Shown: positions 43,739 through 53,210 of the stretch, one piece after another
Numbering within the stretch: position 1 is the first letter of the stretch
Layout of the letters: the number at the start of each line of letters is the position of its first letter
Source of the DNA: Flammeovirgaceae bacterium
GTDB taxonomy: Bacteria; Bacteroidota; Bacteroidia; Cytophagales; Cyclobacteriaceae
NCBI GenBank assembly: GCA_015180985.1
Contig: CP054185.1
Coordinates: forward strand, 2,913,225 to 2,977,224
Direction: 5' to 3'
DNA: 64,000 bases
Made by a program: the position numbers and the translations under genes
Notes under the pieces: model-generated
Told to the model about the DNA's origin: nothing
What the model saw: the letters and a program-made list of their open reading frames with translations, nothing else
Databases searched by the model: none

Positions 43739-44971
43739 TTAGCCTACCCGGCAAGATAGCATGGTTATATCATCATGGTATCCGTTGCGGCCCTTAAATG
43801 CATCCAGACTTACAATAATATCCTGATGGATTTCATTCAACCCTTTTACATTCACAGCCGGATCGGAAAAGTAGTGGTGCAACCGGTCGATACCATATTC
43901 TTTACCTTGTTCATTTATAGTTTCGGTAAGGCCATCGGTATAGCAAAACAGCAGAAAGTCATCAATATCGGTAACAAAGCCTTCGTTGATGAAGGGTAAC
44001 GGATGCATGGCGCCCAGCACGGTGGAACCCTCTTCGAGCAGGCGCAGGCCGTTTTTCCTGTCTGACAAGATGGGCGGATTATGGCCGGCATTAACGTATA
44101 CCATTGTTTTCAGGCTGATGTCGTAAATGGCACCGAAAAACGTGATAAATTTTTCGCCTTTTGTATTTTCAAGCACCTGGTAGTTCAACGCTTCAACAAT
44201 GTCGCGCAGGTTTGGGGTTTGCCGGAGCAGCGTACGCAGCGAAGCCTGGAAGTTCGACATCATCAATGCAGCCGGAATGCCTTTGCCGCTTACATCGGCT
44301 ACGCAAAGCAAAAATTGATTTTTGTTTATCGGGATGTAATCATAATAATCACCGCCAATCATATCGTGCGGCAGGTAACTGGCTTCTACTTTTAAGCGCT
44401 CGGTTTGCGGAAGCCGCTCCGGAAAAAGAAACTGCTGCACATCGCTGGCAATTTCCAGTTCCTTCCGAAAAGCCTCCTGTTGCAACTGCTTGCGCACCAG
44501 TTTTTTGTTTTCGATGGCCACTACAATGATGTTGCTCAGGGCCTGGATAAATTTAAGCCCCTCAGCATGTTCAAAATAATGGTCGGTATGCTCATCGCCC
44601 AGAAAGACCAGCGCCAGCGTAGTGCTTTTATGGGCCACCGGTAACACAATATCAAATTCGCTGAATTGTGTTTCTTCAAATTTTTTCAGTGAACATATGT
44701 CGCGCACCTGCTTAAAACAATCCGGCAGCTTAACCCCGGCAAACTTTGCCTGCGTACCGAAGTTTGCTTTGCACTCCCACTGGTCATCCAGCACGTAAAG
44801 GGCGAGTTTCTTTAGTTTAAGATTAGACCGGAGGGTAAAGGTGAAAATTTTGTAAAGCGATTCTTCCGGCACGTTGCTGTTAATGGCCTGCGTAACCTCC
44901 AGCAACGCATTCAGTTCAAGCTCCTTTAGTTCGTACCGGTTTTTTATCGAAAGGTCTTCCATACCGAACAC
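43739..44971 (-). CDS. GAF domain protein phosphatase, SpoIIE/RsbU type
   Basis: 410 residues. GAF-like domain (about 25-160) followed by a PP2C-type SpoIIE domain (about 190-410): GGDYYDYIPINKNQFLLCVADVSGKGIPAALMMSNFQASLRTLLRQTP, VYVNAGHNPPIL, LLFCYTDGLTETINEQGKEYG and the final YHDDITMLSC. The metal-binding Asp residues are present. Such phosphatases dephosphorylate anti-anti-sigma or related proteins; no partner gene is next to it. Start taken as ATG at 44971; M4 is an alternative. Confidence 0.88.
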   Translation of the reverse strand: MFGMEDLSIKNRYELKELELNALLEVTQAINSNVPEESLYKIFTFTLRSNLKLKKLALYVLDDQWECKANFGTQAKFAGVKLPDCFKQVRDICSLKKFEETQFSEFDIVLPVAHKSTTLALVFLGDEHTDHYFEHAEGLKFIQALSNIIVVAIENKKLVRKQLQQEAFRKELEIASDVQQFLFPERLPQTERLKVEASYLPHDMIGGDYYDYIPINKNQFLLCVADVSGKGIPAALMMSNFQASLRTLLRQTPNLRDIVEALNYQVLENTKGEKFITFFGAIYDISLKTMVYVNAGHNPPILSDRKNGLRLLEEGSTVLGAMHPLPFINEGFVTDIDDFLLFCYTDGLTETINEQGKEYGIDRLHHYFSDPAVNVKGLNEIHQDIIVSLDAFKGRNGYHDDITMLSCRVG

Positions 44972-45004
44972 CCAAAGTTACTGCTTAATTATGGTAACAG
45001 CCGA

Positions 45005-46111
45005 TTAAATTTTTCTGCCCTTCCAGGTTACGGATAACCAATTGGAAATGAGTCCGAAAAAAACAACGTAGGGCGGATAAAGAAATTGCAAGGCGGCAAA
45101 GGCGTGGCTATTAAAGGGCATGTTCATCCGGTTGCTAATGCGCTTAAGACAGATAAACTCCAGTAAAAGTTTTAAAAGTACCAGAGCCGAAAGGGTACCC
45201 AGGCTTACCACCCAAAATAAACCCAAAACCGGCAGGAATAAATATGTGGTATGAAATAAGAAAATAAATAACGCCACCAGCGATGAAATCCCAACCGGCT
45301 GCTGACGCCATTTGCCGGCCCACCGGATTCGCTGACTAATAAATTCGCTGACGCCAGATGCCGGTTGTGTTGTAACTATGCCAGCGGGATCATAATTAAA
45401 CGCGATACCTTGCGGATACCGGGAAGCAATTTTTTTCAGCAAAAACTCATCATCCCCTGATGCAACATGATCATTACCCTCATAACCTTTCACCTCAAAA
45501 AATACTTCCTTACGGTAAGCCAGGTTAGCCCCACTGCACATTATCGGTTTGCCTGCTGTAATAAAGGCTGCAGTTATACCGGTTAATGCCGCCAGTTCCA
45601 GTTGCTGCAACTCGCCAAAGAAATTTTGCGGACGAAGTTTTACAGCACCGGCAACCAGCTTTACAGTTTCATCCGAAAAACAGGTTGCGATGGATTTCAG
45701 CCAACCCTTCCCCACCCGGCAATCGCCATCGGTGGCAACCACCACATCACCTTTTGCCTGTGCAATAGCTTCGGTAACGGCTTTCTTTTTACCAAAAACA
45801 CCGTCCTTCATCTCAATAATCCGTACAGCTAACGCATTGCTTTGTTGAAGCCAAGCTTCAACAACCGATTTTGTATTGTCGGTGGAATGATCGTTCACTA
45901 CGATCACCTCAAGCGGCTTATGCGTTTGTTTTGAAATATCATCCAGCAGGTCAGTAATAGTTCTCTCTTCATTCCGTACCGGTATAATCACCGAAACTGA
46001 ATTAGCTGCTGAATCACGGGGTATTACCTTCACCGGTCTGTTCCAGCTTAGAATTAAAAAGACAAGCAGCAAAAAATAGAGAGTAACTATACTTAATACA
46101 ACTACCGCCAT
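45005..46111 (-). CDS. GT2 glycosyltransferase, membrane-bound
   Basis: 368 residues from the ATG at 46109-46111 (MAVVVLSIVTLYFLLLVFLIL), because the longer frame runs over the ruvC start. The N-terminal helix is followed by VSVIIPVRNEERTITDLLDDISKQT (GT2 core), DDG-type metal motif VVATDGDC, the acceptor motif ASGDDEFLL and the Q-x-x-R-W motif SQRIRWAGKWRQQ, then two or more helices at the C-terminus. It is a processive-type family 2 transferase, substrate unknown. Divergent from ruvC. Confidence 0.88.
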   Translation of the reverse strand: MAVVVLSIVTLYFLLLVFLILSWNRPVKVIPRDSAANSVSVIIPVRNEERTITDLLDDISKQTHKPLEVIVVNDHSTDNTKSVVEAWLQQSNALAVRIIEMKDGVFGKKKAVTEAIAQAKGDVVVATDGDCRVGKGWLKSIATCFSDETVKLVAGAVKLRPQNFFGELQQLELAALTGITAAFITAGKPIMCSGANLAYRKEVFFEVKGYEGNDHVASGDDEFLLKKIASRYPQGIAFNYDPAGIVTTQPASGVSEFISQRIRWAGKWRQQPVGISSLVALFIFLFHTTYLFLPVLGLFWVVSLGTLSALVLLKLLLEFICLKRISNRMNMPFNSHAFAALQFLYPPYVVFFGLISNWLSVTWKGRKI

Positions 46112-46137
46112 ACTGCAAGTTGTGATTATTAACTGAA

Positions 46138-46169
46138 TTGGAAAACCGCGGAGTTTTGAAGTATCTTGG
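46138..46169 (+). promoter_or_regulatory. Possible promoter of ruvC
   Basis: TTG at 46138-46140 and TATCTTGG at 46162-46169 (consensus TAnnTTTG, one mismatch) with a 21-bp spacer. Transcription would begin at or almost at the ruvC start codon, so the message could be nearly leaderless. Confidence 0.35.
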
Positions 46170-46172
46170 CAC

Positions 46173-46733
46173 GTGGGCAAACTGATTCGGGAGAAGATTA
46201 TCCTTGGACTTGACCCGGGCACCAACGTAACGGGCTACGGCATCATCTGCATCCGCGGTAGCGCCATTCAGCTTCTCCAGTTTGGCGTTATCCAGTTAGG
46301 CAAAACGGATAACCATGAAGTGAAACTGAAAAGAATCTTTGAGCGTGTACTGGCGCTTATTGATGAATACCACCCCGATGAGGTTGCCCTCGAAGCTCCA
46401 TTTTATGGCAAGAATGTTCAGTCCATGCTGAAACTCGGCCGCGCGCAGGGCGTGGCTATGTCGGCCGCGTTGTACCGGCAGATTCCGATTGTGGAGTATG
46501 CACCAAAAAAAGTTAAGCAGTCGGTTACCGGTAACGGCAATGCTTCGAAAGAACAGGTAGCCAAAATGCTGATGTCGCTGTTTACCTTACGCGAAGTGCC
46601 TAAATTGCTGGATGCCACTGATGCGCTGGCTGTAGCTGTGTGCCATCATTTTCAAAAAGGAAAATCAACAACAAAGCGATCGGGCTGGGCCAGCTTTGTA
46701 AAAGCCAATCCGCATCGCATTAAATCAAGATAA
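46173..46733 (+). CDS. ruvC: Holliday junction resolvase RuvC
   Basis: 186 residues. Starts with GTG at 46173 (GTG GGC AAA); the family residues begin REKIILGLDPGTNVTGYG. Catalytic acidic residues are visible in GLDPGTN, ALEAPFYGKN and DATDALAVAVCHH. It cuts Holliday junctions with RuvAB. Its 3' end overlaps the 2-epimerase stop by 9 bp on the other strand. Confidence 0.95.
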   Translation: MGKLIREKIILGLDPGTNVTGYGIICIRGSAIQLLQFGVIQLGKTDNHEVKLKRIFERVLALIDEYHPDEVALEAPFYGKNVQSMLKLGRAQGVAMSAALYRQIPIVEYAPKKVKQSVTGNGNASKEQVAKMLMSLFTLREVPKLLDATDALAVAVCHHFQKGKSTTKRSGWASFVKANPHRIKSR

Positions 46734-47813
46734 CCGGAGCAACTCAGCTACAATCCGTTCAGCAGTTTTGCCATCCCAATATTTCGGAATACCTCCGTCC
46801 TTCCATTGGCCGGATTTTATTTTAGCCACCAACTTTTCAAGCAACGGGTAATCATCGCCAATCACTTCGTTCGTTCCAACAGTAACCGTTTCAGGCCGTT
46901 CGGTACTTTTACGAAGTGTAATGCACGGGATATCCAGCCAGGTGGTTTCCTCCTGAATACCCCCGCTGTCGGTAATTACACCCGCACAGTGTTGTACCAG
47001 GTAAATAAACTCAAGGTAGCTGAGGGGGTCGGAAAGGATGATATTATCAATGCCCTTGATTTCTTTTGCATTGCGCTGCGTACGGGGGTGTACCGGAAAC
47101 ACCACGTTGCTGCTGCCCGCGCTCTTCGAAATGGCTTTGATAAGTTGCGAAAACACAGCCGGGTCATCCACATTCGATGGCCGGTGAAGCGTTAACACAA
47201 AATAGTTTTTGGGTTCAAGCCGGTGCTGATCCCATAATGCCGGTTTACGGGTTTTGTTCAGGTTACCCGCCAGCGAGTCGATCATAGTATTGCCTACAAA
47301 AAACAGCTGTTCATTACGAACACCCGTTTTTCTCAAATTTTCGTTGGCCACTTCGCTGGTGGTAAAAAAATAATCCGCCAGCGAATCGGTTACTATCCGG
47401 TTGATTTCTTCGGGCATGGTCATGTCAAACGAGCGGATGCCGCCTTCCACGTGCGCCACTTTGGTGTTCAGCTTCTTTGCTACAATAGTACAGGCCATGG
47501 TAGAGTTTACATCGCCCACCACCACCACCAGATCGCACGGGTTAGCCAGCAGGTCTTTCTCAAAGGCCATCATAATGCGGGCAGTTTGTTCAGCCTGCGA
47601 ACCTGAACCCACCCCCAGGTTTACATGGGGTTCAGGAATTTCCAGTTCTTTAAAAAACACTTCGCTTAACTTTTCATCATAATGCTGGCCGGTATGCACC
47701 AGCCGGTAGGTTATCGGCTTATTACCGGCCCGGTTCGACTTTTCAATGGCCCGGATGATGGGGGCAATCTTCATGAAATTCGGGCGCGCCCCTGCCACTA
47801 AAGTAATTTTCAC
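46725..47813 (-). CDS. wecB: UDP-N-acetylglucosamine 2-epimerase (non-hydrolysing)
   Basis: 362 residues. It forms UDP-ManNAc from UDP-GlcNAc for surface glycans. Visible family parts: VAGARPNFMKIAPIIRAIEKS, VHTGQHYDEKLSEVFF, VVGDVNSTMACTIVAKKLNTKVAHVEGGIRSFD, MPEEINRIVTDSLADYFF and LTLHRPSNVDDPAVF, DSGGIQEE. It is divergent from the GT4 gene (62 bp apart) at the start of a polysaccharide cluster. Confidence 0.93.
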   Translation of the reverse strand: MKITLVAGARPNFMKIAPIIRAIEKSNRAGNKPITYRLVHTGQHYDEKLSEVFFKELEIPEPHVNLGVGSGSQAEQTARIMMAFEKDLLANPCDLVVVVGDVNSTMACTIVAKKLNTKVAHVEGGIRSFDMTMPEEINRIVTDSLADYFFTTSEVANENLRKTGVRNEQLFFVGNTMIDSLAGNLNKTRKPALWDQHRLEPKNYFVLTLHRPSNVDDPAVFSQLIKAISKSAGSSNVVFPVHPRTQRNAKEIKGIDNIILSDPLSYLEFIYLVQHCAGVITDSGGIQEETTWLDIPCITLRKSTERPETVTVGTNEVIGDDYPLLEKLVAKIKSGQWKDGGIPKYWDGKTAERIVAELLRLS

Positions 47814-47874
47814 GCCTGCGCTGTTAGTGAGTCAAAATGATTTTCTTTGCCAAATTAATTCAATTTACCCGAAT

Positions 47875-49098
47875 ATGACCATCGGCATGCTGTTAAACGC
47901 TCCTTACCCGGCCGATGTACGCATCCGCAAAGAAGCCGCAGCCCTGCAGGCAGCCGGCCACCGCATTCATCTGTTGTGCCTCCGCAGAAAAGACGAGCCG
48001 TATCAGGATACTTCAGACGGCATTGCAATTACCCGTATTGATGCCGGTAAAAATAATATTGCACTTGCCCTTTGGGATATCATGATGTCGCTGACATTTG
48101 AGCACCCTGTTTTCAAAAAAAAAATACCGGCCTGGATTTCTGAAAACAACATCGAAGTACTGCATGTGCACGACTTACCCCTGGCGGGTACCGCGCTTGC
48201 GACAAAGAAAAAAATCAACATTCCGGTTATTGCTGATTTTCATGAAAACTACCCGGATGCCCTGCAGGTGTGGTTTAAATGGAAGAAAAACCCGCTGGCG
48301 CACCTGAAGAATGTTTTGTTTATGAACCCGACTCGCTGGAGGAAGCATGAAGCAAAAACAGTAAGGCATGCCGATTATGTAATTGCCGTAGTGGATGAAA
48401 TGCGCAACAGGCTAATCAGTGAGTACCGTGCTGATCCAAACAAAATCATAATCGTTACCAACTCAGAAGACCAATCGTTTCTTCAGCAGCCGCTTGACTC
48501 TGCCATTTATAAAGAGTACGAAGGCAAATTCATTGTAACCTACACCGGTGGAATAGGCCCGCACCGCGGTGTGGATACCGCCATCGGGGCCATGCAATAC
48601 CTCAAGGATAAAAACGTGGTACTAATCGTGGCCGGCTTCGGCAACGAAACGGTAATGAAAAACCTTCGCCACCTTGCTGACGAACTGGGCGTAGCACACA
48701 AGGTGCACTTCCTTGGCAAGCAGTCCTTCTCGCGCTTTTATTCACTCATGCACTTTGCCGATGTTAACATCATTCCGCATAAATCAACACCGCATACCGA
48801 TAATACCATTCCACACAAACTCTTTCAGGGCATGATGGCCGGCAAACCCATGCTGGTTAGTTCAAGTGCACCGCTAAAACGGATAATCGAAAATACAAAA
48901 GCAGGATTGGTTTTTACCGCTGGCGATGCCAACGACCTGAGCGAAAAAATTCTACAACTGATTCACGACAACGCCTTGTGCCGGCAACTTGGGCAAAACG
49001 GTGTTCAGGCTACCGCCTCCGGTGGGATGAACTGGGAAACCGATCAGCAATCCTTACTTCACCTGTATCAACAGCTTGAGTACTCATTGAAAAAATGA
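47875..49098 (+). CDS. GT4-type glycosyltransferase
   Basis: 407 residues from ATG at 47875 (MTIGMLLNAPYPADVRIRKEAAALQAAGH), which gives the normal GT4 start; a longer frame overlaps the epimerase. The C-terminal half has VTYTGGIGPHRGVDTAIGAM and KPMLVSSSAPLKRIIENTKAGLVFTAGDANDLSEKI, typical of GT-B retaining transferases. Substrate unknown. The methyltransferase gene follows with a 4-bp ATGA overlap. Confidence 0.88.
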   Translation: MTIGMLLNAPYPADVRIRKEAAALQAAGHRIHLLCLRRKDEPYQDTSDGIAITRIDAGKNNIALALWDIMMSLTFEHPVFKKKIPAWISENNIEVLHVHDLPLAGTALATKKKINIPVIADFHENYPDALQVWFKWKKNPLAHLKNVLFMNPTRWRKHEAKTVRHADYVIAVVDEMRNRLISEYRADPNKIIIVTNSEDQSFLQQPLDSAIYKEYEGKFIVTYTGGIGPHRGVDTAIGAMQYLKDKNVVLIVAGFGNETVMKNLRHLADELGVAHKVHFLGKQSFSRFYSLMHFADVNIIPHKSTPHTDNTIPHKLFQGMMAGKPMLVSSSAPLKRIIENTKAGLVFTAGDANDLSEKILQLIHDNALCRQLGQNGVQATASGGMNWETDQQSLLHLYQQLEYSLKK

Positions 49099-49838
49099 AA
49101 AACACCGAACACTGGAAACCCACCAAATATGAACTGCGCAACGGCAGGCTGCGCGCTTCGCGCAATCCGCAATTCGTTTCGGTATCATCGCGCCTGATGA
49201 TTGACGTTACCGCCTCGTTCTACCAATCGGCTTTACCCGAGTACGCCCGCGGCAGCCTGGCCGATATGGGGTGCGGCAATGTTCCGTTTTACATGATTTA
49301 CAAAAACCTGGTTTCTGAAATTACCTGCATCGACTGGCCCAACACACTCCATAAAAATCAATACCTTGATTTGGAATGCGACCTGAACAAACCCCTCTCT
49401 CTGCCAGACAATCAGTTTGATACAATTATTATTTCGGAAGTATTCGAACACATTGCCGAACCCGAGGTACTTTGGAGTGAATTAGCCCGCATACTAAAGC
49501 CAAACGGAAAAATGCTGGTAAGCGTACCCTTTCTCTATAAAATTCACGAAGCACCCCACGATTACTTCCGGTACACCGAGTTTGCCCTTAAAAACTATGC
49601 AACAAAAAACAACCTGCATGTTTTAGAATTACGGAGCTTTGGCGGGCTTCCGCTTGTGCTGACGGATTTATACGCCAAGATGCTCGTAAAAATTCCGCTT
49701 ATCGGCAATGCGCTTGCGGCCTTTATACAATCGCTTTGCCTGTGGTTTATTCATACCCGGTTAGGTAAACGCCTATCGGCCAACACGGGTAAAGCCTATC
49801 CGCTCGGTTATTTTTTGGTTGTTGAAAAAAGAGGGTAA
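49095..49838 (+). CDS. Class I SAM-dependent methyltransferase
   Basis: 247 residues. SAM motif I is LADMGCGNVPF, followed by ITCIDWPN, FDTIIISEVFEHIAEPEVLWSELARILKPNGKMLVSVPF, the standard post-motif order. It probably methylates a sugar or a lipid-linked precursor in the polysaccharide pathway. ATGA overlap upstream; the next gene starts 4 bp after its stop. Confidence 0.88.
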   Translation: MKNTEHWKPTKYELRNGRLRASRNPQFVSVSSRLMIDVTASFYQSALPEYARGSLADMGCGNVPFYMIYKNLVSEITCIDWPNTLHKNQYLDLECDLNKPLSLPDNQFDTIIISEVFEHIAEPEVLWSELARILKPNGKMLVSVPFLYKIHEAPHDYFRYTEFALKNYATKNNLHVLELRSFGGLPLVLTDLYAKMLVKIPLIGNALAAFIQSLCLWFIHTRLGKRLSANTGKAYPLGYFLVVEKRG

Positions 49839-49842
49839 CACC

Positions 49843-50601
49843 ATGTTCTGGTTTCTCAGTAAGTGCATTCAAAAATTTGGTGTCGCGGGCGGACTTTCCG
49901 TTTATGTGCAGATTAAAATTTTAAGGCAGCCGGTAATAAAACTACCCGGATACCGGCAGCCCATTCATTACCGGCCGGGCACAGCCGACCTGACCACCTT
50001 CAGGGAAATATTTTTACGCGAAGAATACAACCTGGATTTACCGGCTTCTATCAAGCCAAAAACCATTATCGATGTGGGGGCCAATATCGGGTTTACTTCG
50101 TTGTTTTTTTCACGGCACCATCCCGATGCAACCATTTACTCACTTGAGCCGGAACCGGGTAATTTTAAGTTGCTGCAAAAAAATGTGGAAGGTTATTCCA
50201 ACATCACGGCCATGCAGGCGGCTTTGTGGAACGAAAACGGCACCATCGGAATAGAGGACCATGGCTACGGCTTGCGCGGATTTATGGTTGAAAAACCCTC
50301 GGGTAAAAGCCAAACCATGCAGGCGCTTACTCTACAATCACTTATTGAGCAACACAACATTACTTCAATCGATATTCTGAAAATTGATATTGAAGGAAGC
50401 GAGAAGGAAGTTTTCAGTGGCGATACCGGTTGGTTACGAATTACCAAATGCCTGGTTATTGAGTTACACGACCGGATGAAGCCGGGGTGCTCGGAAGCGG
50501 TGTTCGGTGCACTAAGCCGGCATCACTTTTCCAAACGCGTTAAAGGCGAAAACCTGGTATTTATTAATCAGGAAATTATTTCCTCACCTGGCCTGCAATA
50601 A
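49843..50601 (+). CDS. FkbM-family methyltransferase
   Basis: 252 residues from ATG at 49843 (MFWFLSKCIQKF); an ATG eight codons upstream lies inside the previous gene. FkbM hallmarks: IIDVGANIGFTSLFFSRHHPDATIYSLEPEPGNFKLLQKNVE and IDILKIDIEGSEKEVFSGD. O-methylation of a glycan sugar is likely. It converges with the GT4 gene by 26 bp overlap. Confidence 0.9.
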   Translation: MFWFLSKCIQKFGVAGGLSVYVQIKILRQPVIKLPGYRQPIHYRPGTADLTTFREIFLREEYNLDLPASIKPKTIIDVGANIGFTSLFFSRHHPDATIYSLEPEPGNFKLLQKNVEGYSNITAMQAALWNENGTIGIEDHGYGLRGFMVEKPSGKSQTMQALTLQSLIEQHNITSIDILKIDIEGSEKEVFSGDTGWLRITKCLVIELHDRMKPGCSEAVFGALSRHHFSKRVKGENLVFINQEIISSPGLQ

Positions 50602-51727
50602 CTTCCTGATAGTGCGCTTCGAGTTGTTGGGTAAGCACGGCAACATTAAACTCCCGTTCTACTTTGCCCCTTCCGTGCGAGCCAAATTTTCCAATCAGCT
50701 CCGGGTTATCAAGAATTTTTTGAAAGCATGCCTGTAAACTCACCACATCATTTTCTTCAGCCAGCAACCCGGTAATGTCCTCCTCCACAATCTCAGGGAT
50801 ATCCGAATGACGGGTAGCCACCACCGCCATACCGGTTGCCATGGCATCCATAATGGCTACGGGTGTTCCTTCTTTGCGGTTGTCGGGTGTAGTAATGCTG
50901 GCCTGGATGAGCACATCGCACTGGTACATTTTTTCAATGACAAAAGAATAGGGCTGGTATCCATGCCAGGTTAACCGATCAGCCACGCCAAGCTGTACTG
51001 CCAAATGTTGCAGCGACTCGCGCAGCGGACCATCACCCACCAGGTCGAGCGTAAACGCATAGTTATCCTTTAAGGCCGCCAACGCCCTGATAGCAATGCC
51101 TACACCTTTCTTTTCCAGCAAGCTGCAGGAAGTCATAAAGCGAACAGGCTCGCCCGGCTTTCGCTGCCGCGGTTTAAACGCAACAGTTCCTGCATCAATA
51201 CCAAGGTGGTGAATGCTGATTTTCTTTTCATTGCATCCCAGGGTAATAAGATGATTTTTCATGTACGGCCCCAGTACCAGAATACGATCGGCTTCCGTAA
51301 ATAACTTTTGATATTGTTTTACCACGCCCCCTTTTAACGGGTAATGAAAGGCATCATCGCCATAAAAACTGCATACCATCGGCAGGCCGGTTTTCTTTTT
51401 GAGTCCGATAAGTTTTACCCCCTGGTAGCCAAAGTGAACATGCAGAACGGAGGCAGCCGATTTTTTGCTGATGGAATAAAAGAATGGTATATACCCGGCA
51501 AGTTTCGAAAAAATAAGTTGAACAATCTGAATTACTCTATTCAGATTTTCCAACGCATAAACTTCCGGCAACGGAAACAGGTGCAGGTTTTGGATTTTAC
51601 GGGTAATGAAAACCGGCTGAAACGTTTTATGATGACGCAAGATACTGTGGATCCAGTTTTCGGTTAGCGGCAGGTACCGCGAATTGTAATGCAGTACTAC
51701 GGGCTTTTTATCAACTGAAGGCTCCAT
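50576..51727 (-). CDS. GT4-type glycosyltransferase
   Basis: 383 residues. Start MEPSVDKKPVVLHYNSRYLPLTENWIHSIL. The GT4 signatures GEPVRFMTSCSLLEKKGVGIAIRALAAL, LVGDGPLRESLQHLAVQLG and IMDAMATGMAVVATRHSDIPEIVEEDITGLLAEENDV are all present. Its 5' neighbour is the flippase, 3 bp away. Substrate unknown. Confidence 0.9.
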   Translation of the reverse strand: MEPSVDKKPVVLHYNSRYLPLTENWIHSILRHHKTFQPVFITRKIQNLHLFPLPEVYALENLNRVIQIVQLIFSKLAGYIPFFYSISKKSAASVLHVHFGYQGVKLIGLKKKTGLPMVCSFYGDDAFHYPLKGGVVKQYQKLFTEADRILVLGPYMKNHLITLGCNEKKISIHHLGIDAGTVAFKPRQRKPGEPVRFMTSCSLLEKKGVGIAIRALAALKDNYAFTLDLVGDGPLRESLQHLAVQLGVADRLTWHGYQPYSFVIEKMYQCDVLIQASITTPDNRKEGTPVAIMDAMATGMAVVATRHSDIPEIVEEDITGLLAEENDVVSLQACFQKILDNPELIGKFGSHGRGKVEREFNVAVLTQQLEAHYQEVIAGQVRK

Positions 51728-51730
51728 AAT

Positions 51731-53179
51731 TCAACGCACTATTCGCAGGGGGTCAATCAACCGGAATTCGTTGCGGTAAACCCATAGCAACAACGCCAGG
51801 GCAACAACCACGTACGCAAAATGAATGATGGTTTCGCTTACGGTAATTCCGGAGAACTCCGTTAACAGCACGACCAATCCAAAAACCACCGGCACAGCAA
51901 TCAGTTTATATACATTCAGGTTATTGAAAGCAAACCGGTTGCGGCTGCCGGAATACAGCAAAATAATTTCAACTACCAAGGCAAAGGCTGAGGCCATAAT
52001 TACTCCATACACTTCCATTACAGGTATCGCCAAAATCATCACACTGATTTTAACAGCCGTTACCACCAGGTAATACAGCGGCAACGGTTTGGTGTACTTA
52101 AGTGCCGAGTACGGCATGGCCGCATATAACCGTAAGGGCTTAAGCAAATAAATAAGCCCGATGAAAGGTATAAACACCAGGGCTTCCAGGTATCCTGATT
52201 TAATCTCGAAAAAACCGAGGATAACAGGGAACAGAAAAATACATCCGGCCACCAACATAACAGCCGCAGCCGTGAGACCGTGAAAGTACCGGTTAATTTC
52301 GATAGAGGTTCCTTTATCCTGTTGCGCTGCCACCTTACTCAGCACCTTCGGATAAAAAGAGTTAAATAATCCGTTAAGCGAAAACTCCACCACCAGCATG
52401 CACTTAAAGGCAAAGTCATAAACACCTACGCGGTCAAGCGGCAAAAAGAAAACCATCAGTATCCGGTCGAAATAGTTTACTGCCCATAGCTGAAGCTGGT
52501 AGATAAACGAATAGGTATTAAAACCAAACGTTGAGCGCAACAGCGGGTAATTAAACCGCACGCCAAATTCGCGGTAAATGCGAACGAGTGCACCAACACC
52601 CGAAACCATGGCAGCAACCACCCTTGCCCCTACCGGCCCTGCCAGACTGCTCGGAAAGAGTTTTAAACCCGCGATAGTAAGAACAGCAATGAGTGAAAAG
52701 TTTATCAGGTTGGCCCAGAAGAAACGCGTAGGTTGCTCGCGGCTCTGCAATAAACTGGTATTTACCTTAAACAAAGCCTGGAATACACCGGTAATTACCG
52801 ACAGCATCCCGTAAGGAAAAAAAGCGAGGCCCTGCCCGGTGAAGAGCTTCACGAAAACAAACTCACCGGTTAGTGCCGCAACAACCGCCACCGCTAAGCC
52901 AAGCAGCAGCATAAAACTGAAACACGAACTGATAAAGGCTGATAATCTTCTGTTATCGGTTTTAAAGTCGTGGTAATGAACATACAGTGAGGTATCGAAG
53001 CTATAGGTTACCATAATCTGCACCAGCATGGACAAAGCCAGATAGATAGCCAGTGCCCCATAAAGTTCGGTGGGCAGGCAGGCCACATAAAACGGCAATA
53101 ACACCACCGCGCTGGCCATGGGCAATGTGCCGGCCACGGTATAGATAAACGAACTTTTGATGAATTGCCTGCTGATCAA
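51731..53179 (-). CDS. Wzx-like oligosaccharide flippase
   Basis: 482 residues with about 12-14 hydrophobic helices and the start MISRQFIKSSFIYTVAGTLPMASAVVLLPFYVACLPTELYG typical of the MATE-related polysaccharide flippases. It moves lipid-linked units across the inner membrane. GT4 genes flank it on the same strand; it is 31 bp after the next GT4 gene. Confidence 0.9.
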   Translation of the reverse strand: MISRQFIKSSFIYTVAGTLPMASAVVLLPFYVACLPTELYGALAIYLALSMLVQIMVTYSFDTSLYVHYHDFKTDNRRLSAFISSCFSFMLLLGLAVAVVAALTGEFVFVKLFTGQGLAFFPYGMLSVITGVFQALFKVNTSLLQSREQPTRFFWANLINFSLIAVLTIAGLKLFPSSLAGPVGARVVAAMVSGVGALVRIYREFGVRFNYPLLRSTFGFNTYSFIYQLQLWAVNYFDRILMVFFLPLDRVGVYDFAFKCMLVVEFSLNGLFNSFYPKVLSKVAAQQDKGTSIEINRYFHGLTAAAVMLVAGCIFLFPVILGFFEIKSGYLEALVFIPFIGLIYLLKPLRLYAAMPYSALKYTKPLPLYYLVVTAVKISVMILAIPVMEVYGVIMASAFALVVEIILLYSGSRNRFAFNNLNVYKLIAVPVVFGLVVLLTEFSGITVSETIIHFAYVVVALALLLWVYRNEFRLIDPLRIVR

Positions 53180-53210
53180 CTGCGGTAAAATTCAGCGCAA
53201 CATACAAAAC

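Noticed and set aside
46109-46225. N-terminal extension of the GT2 transferase
   Set aside because: It would overlap the ruvC start and adds a non-family polar stretch before the membrane helix.
47746-47874. N-terminal extension of the GT4 transferase
   Set aside because: It overlaps the divergent wecB coding start, while the ATG at 47875 gives the normal family N-terminus.
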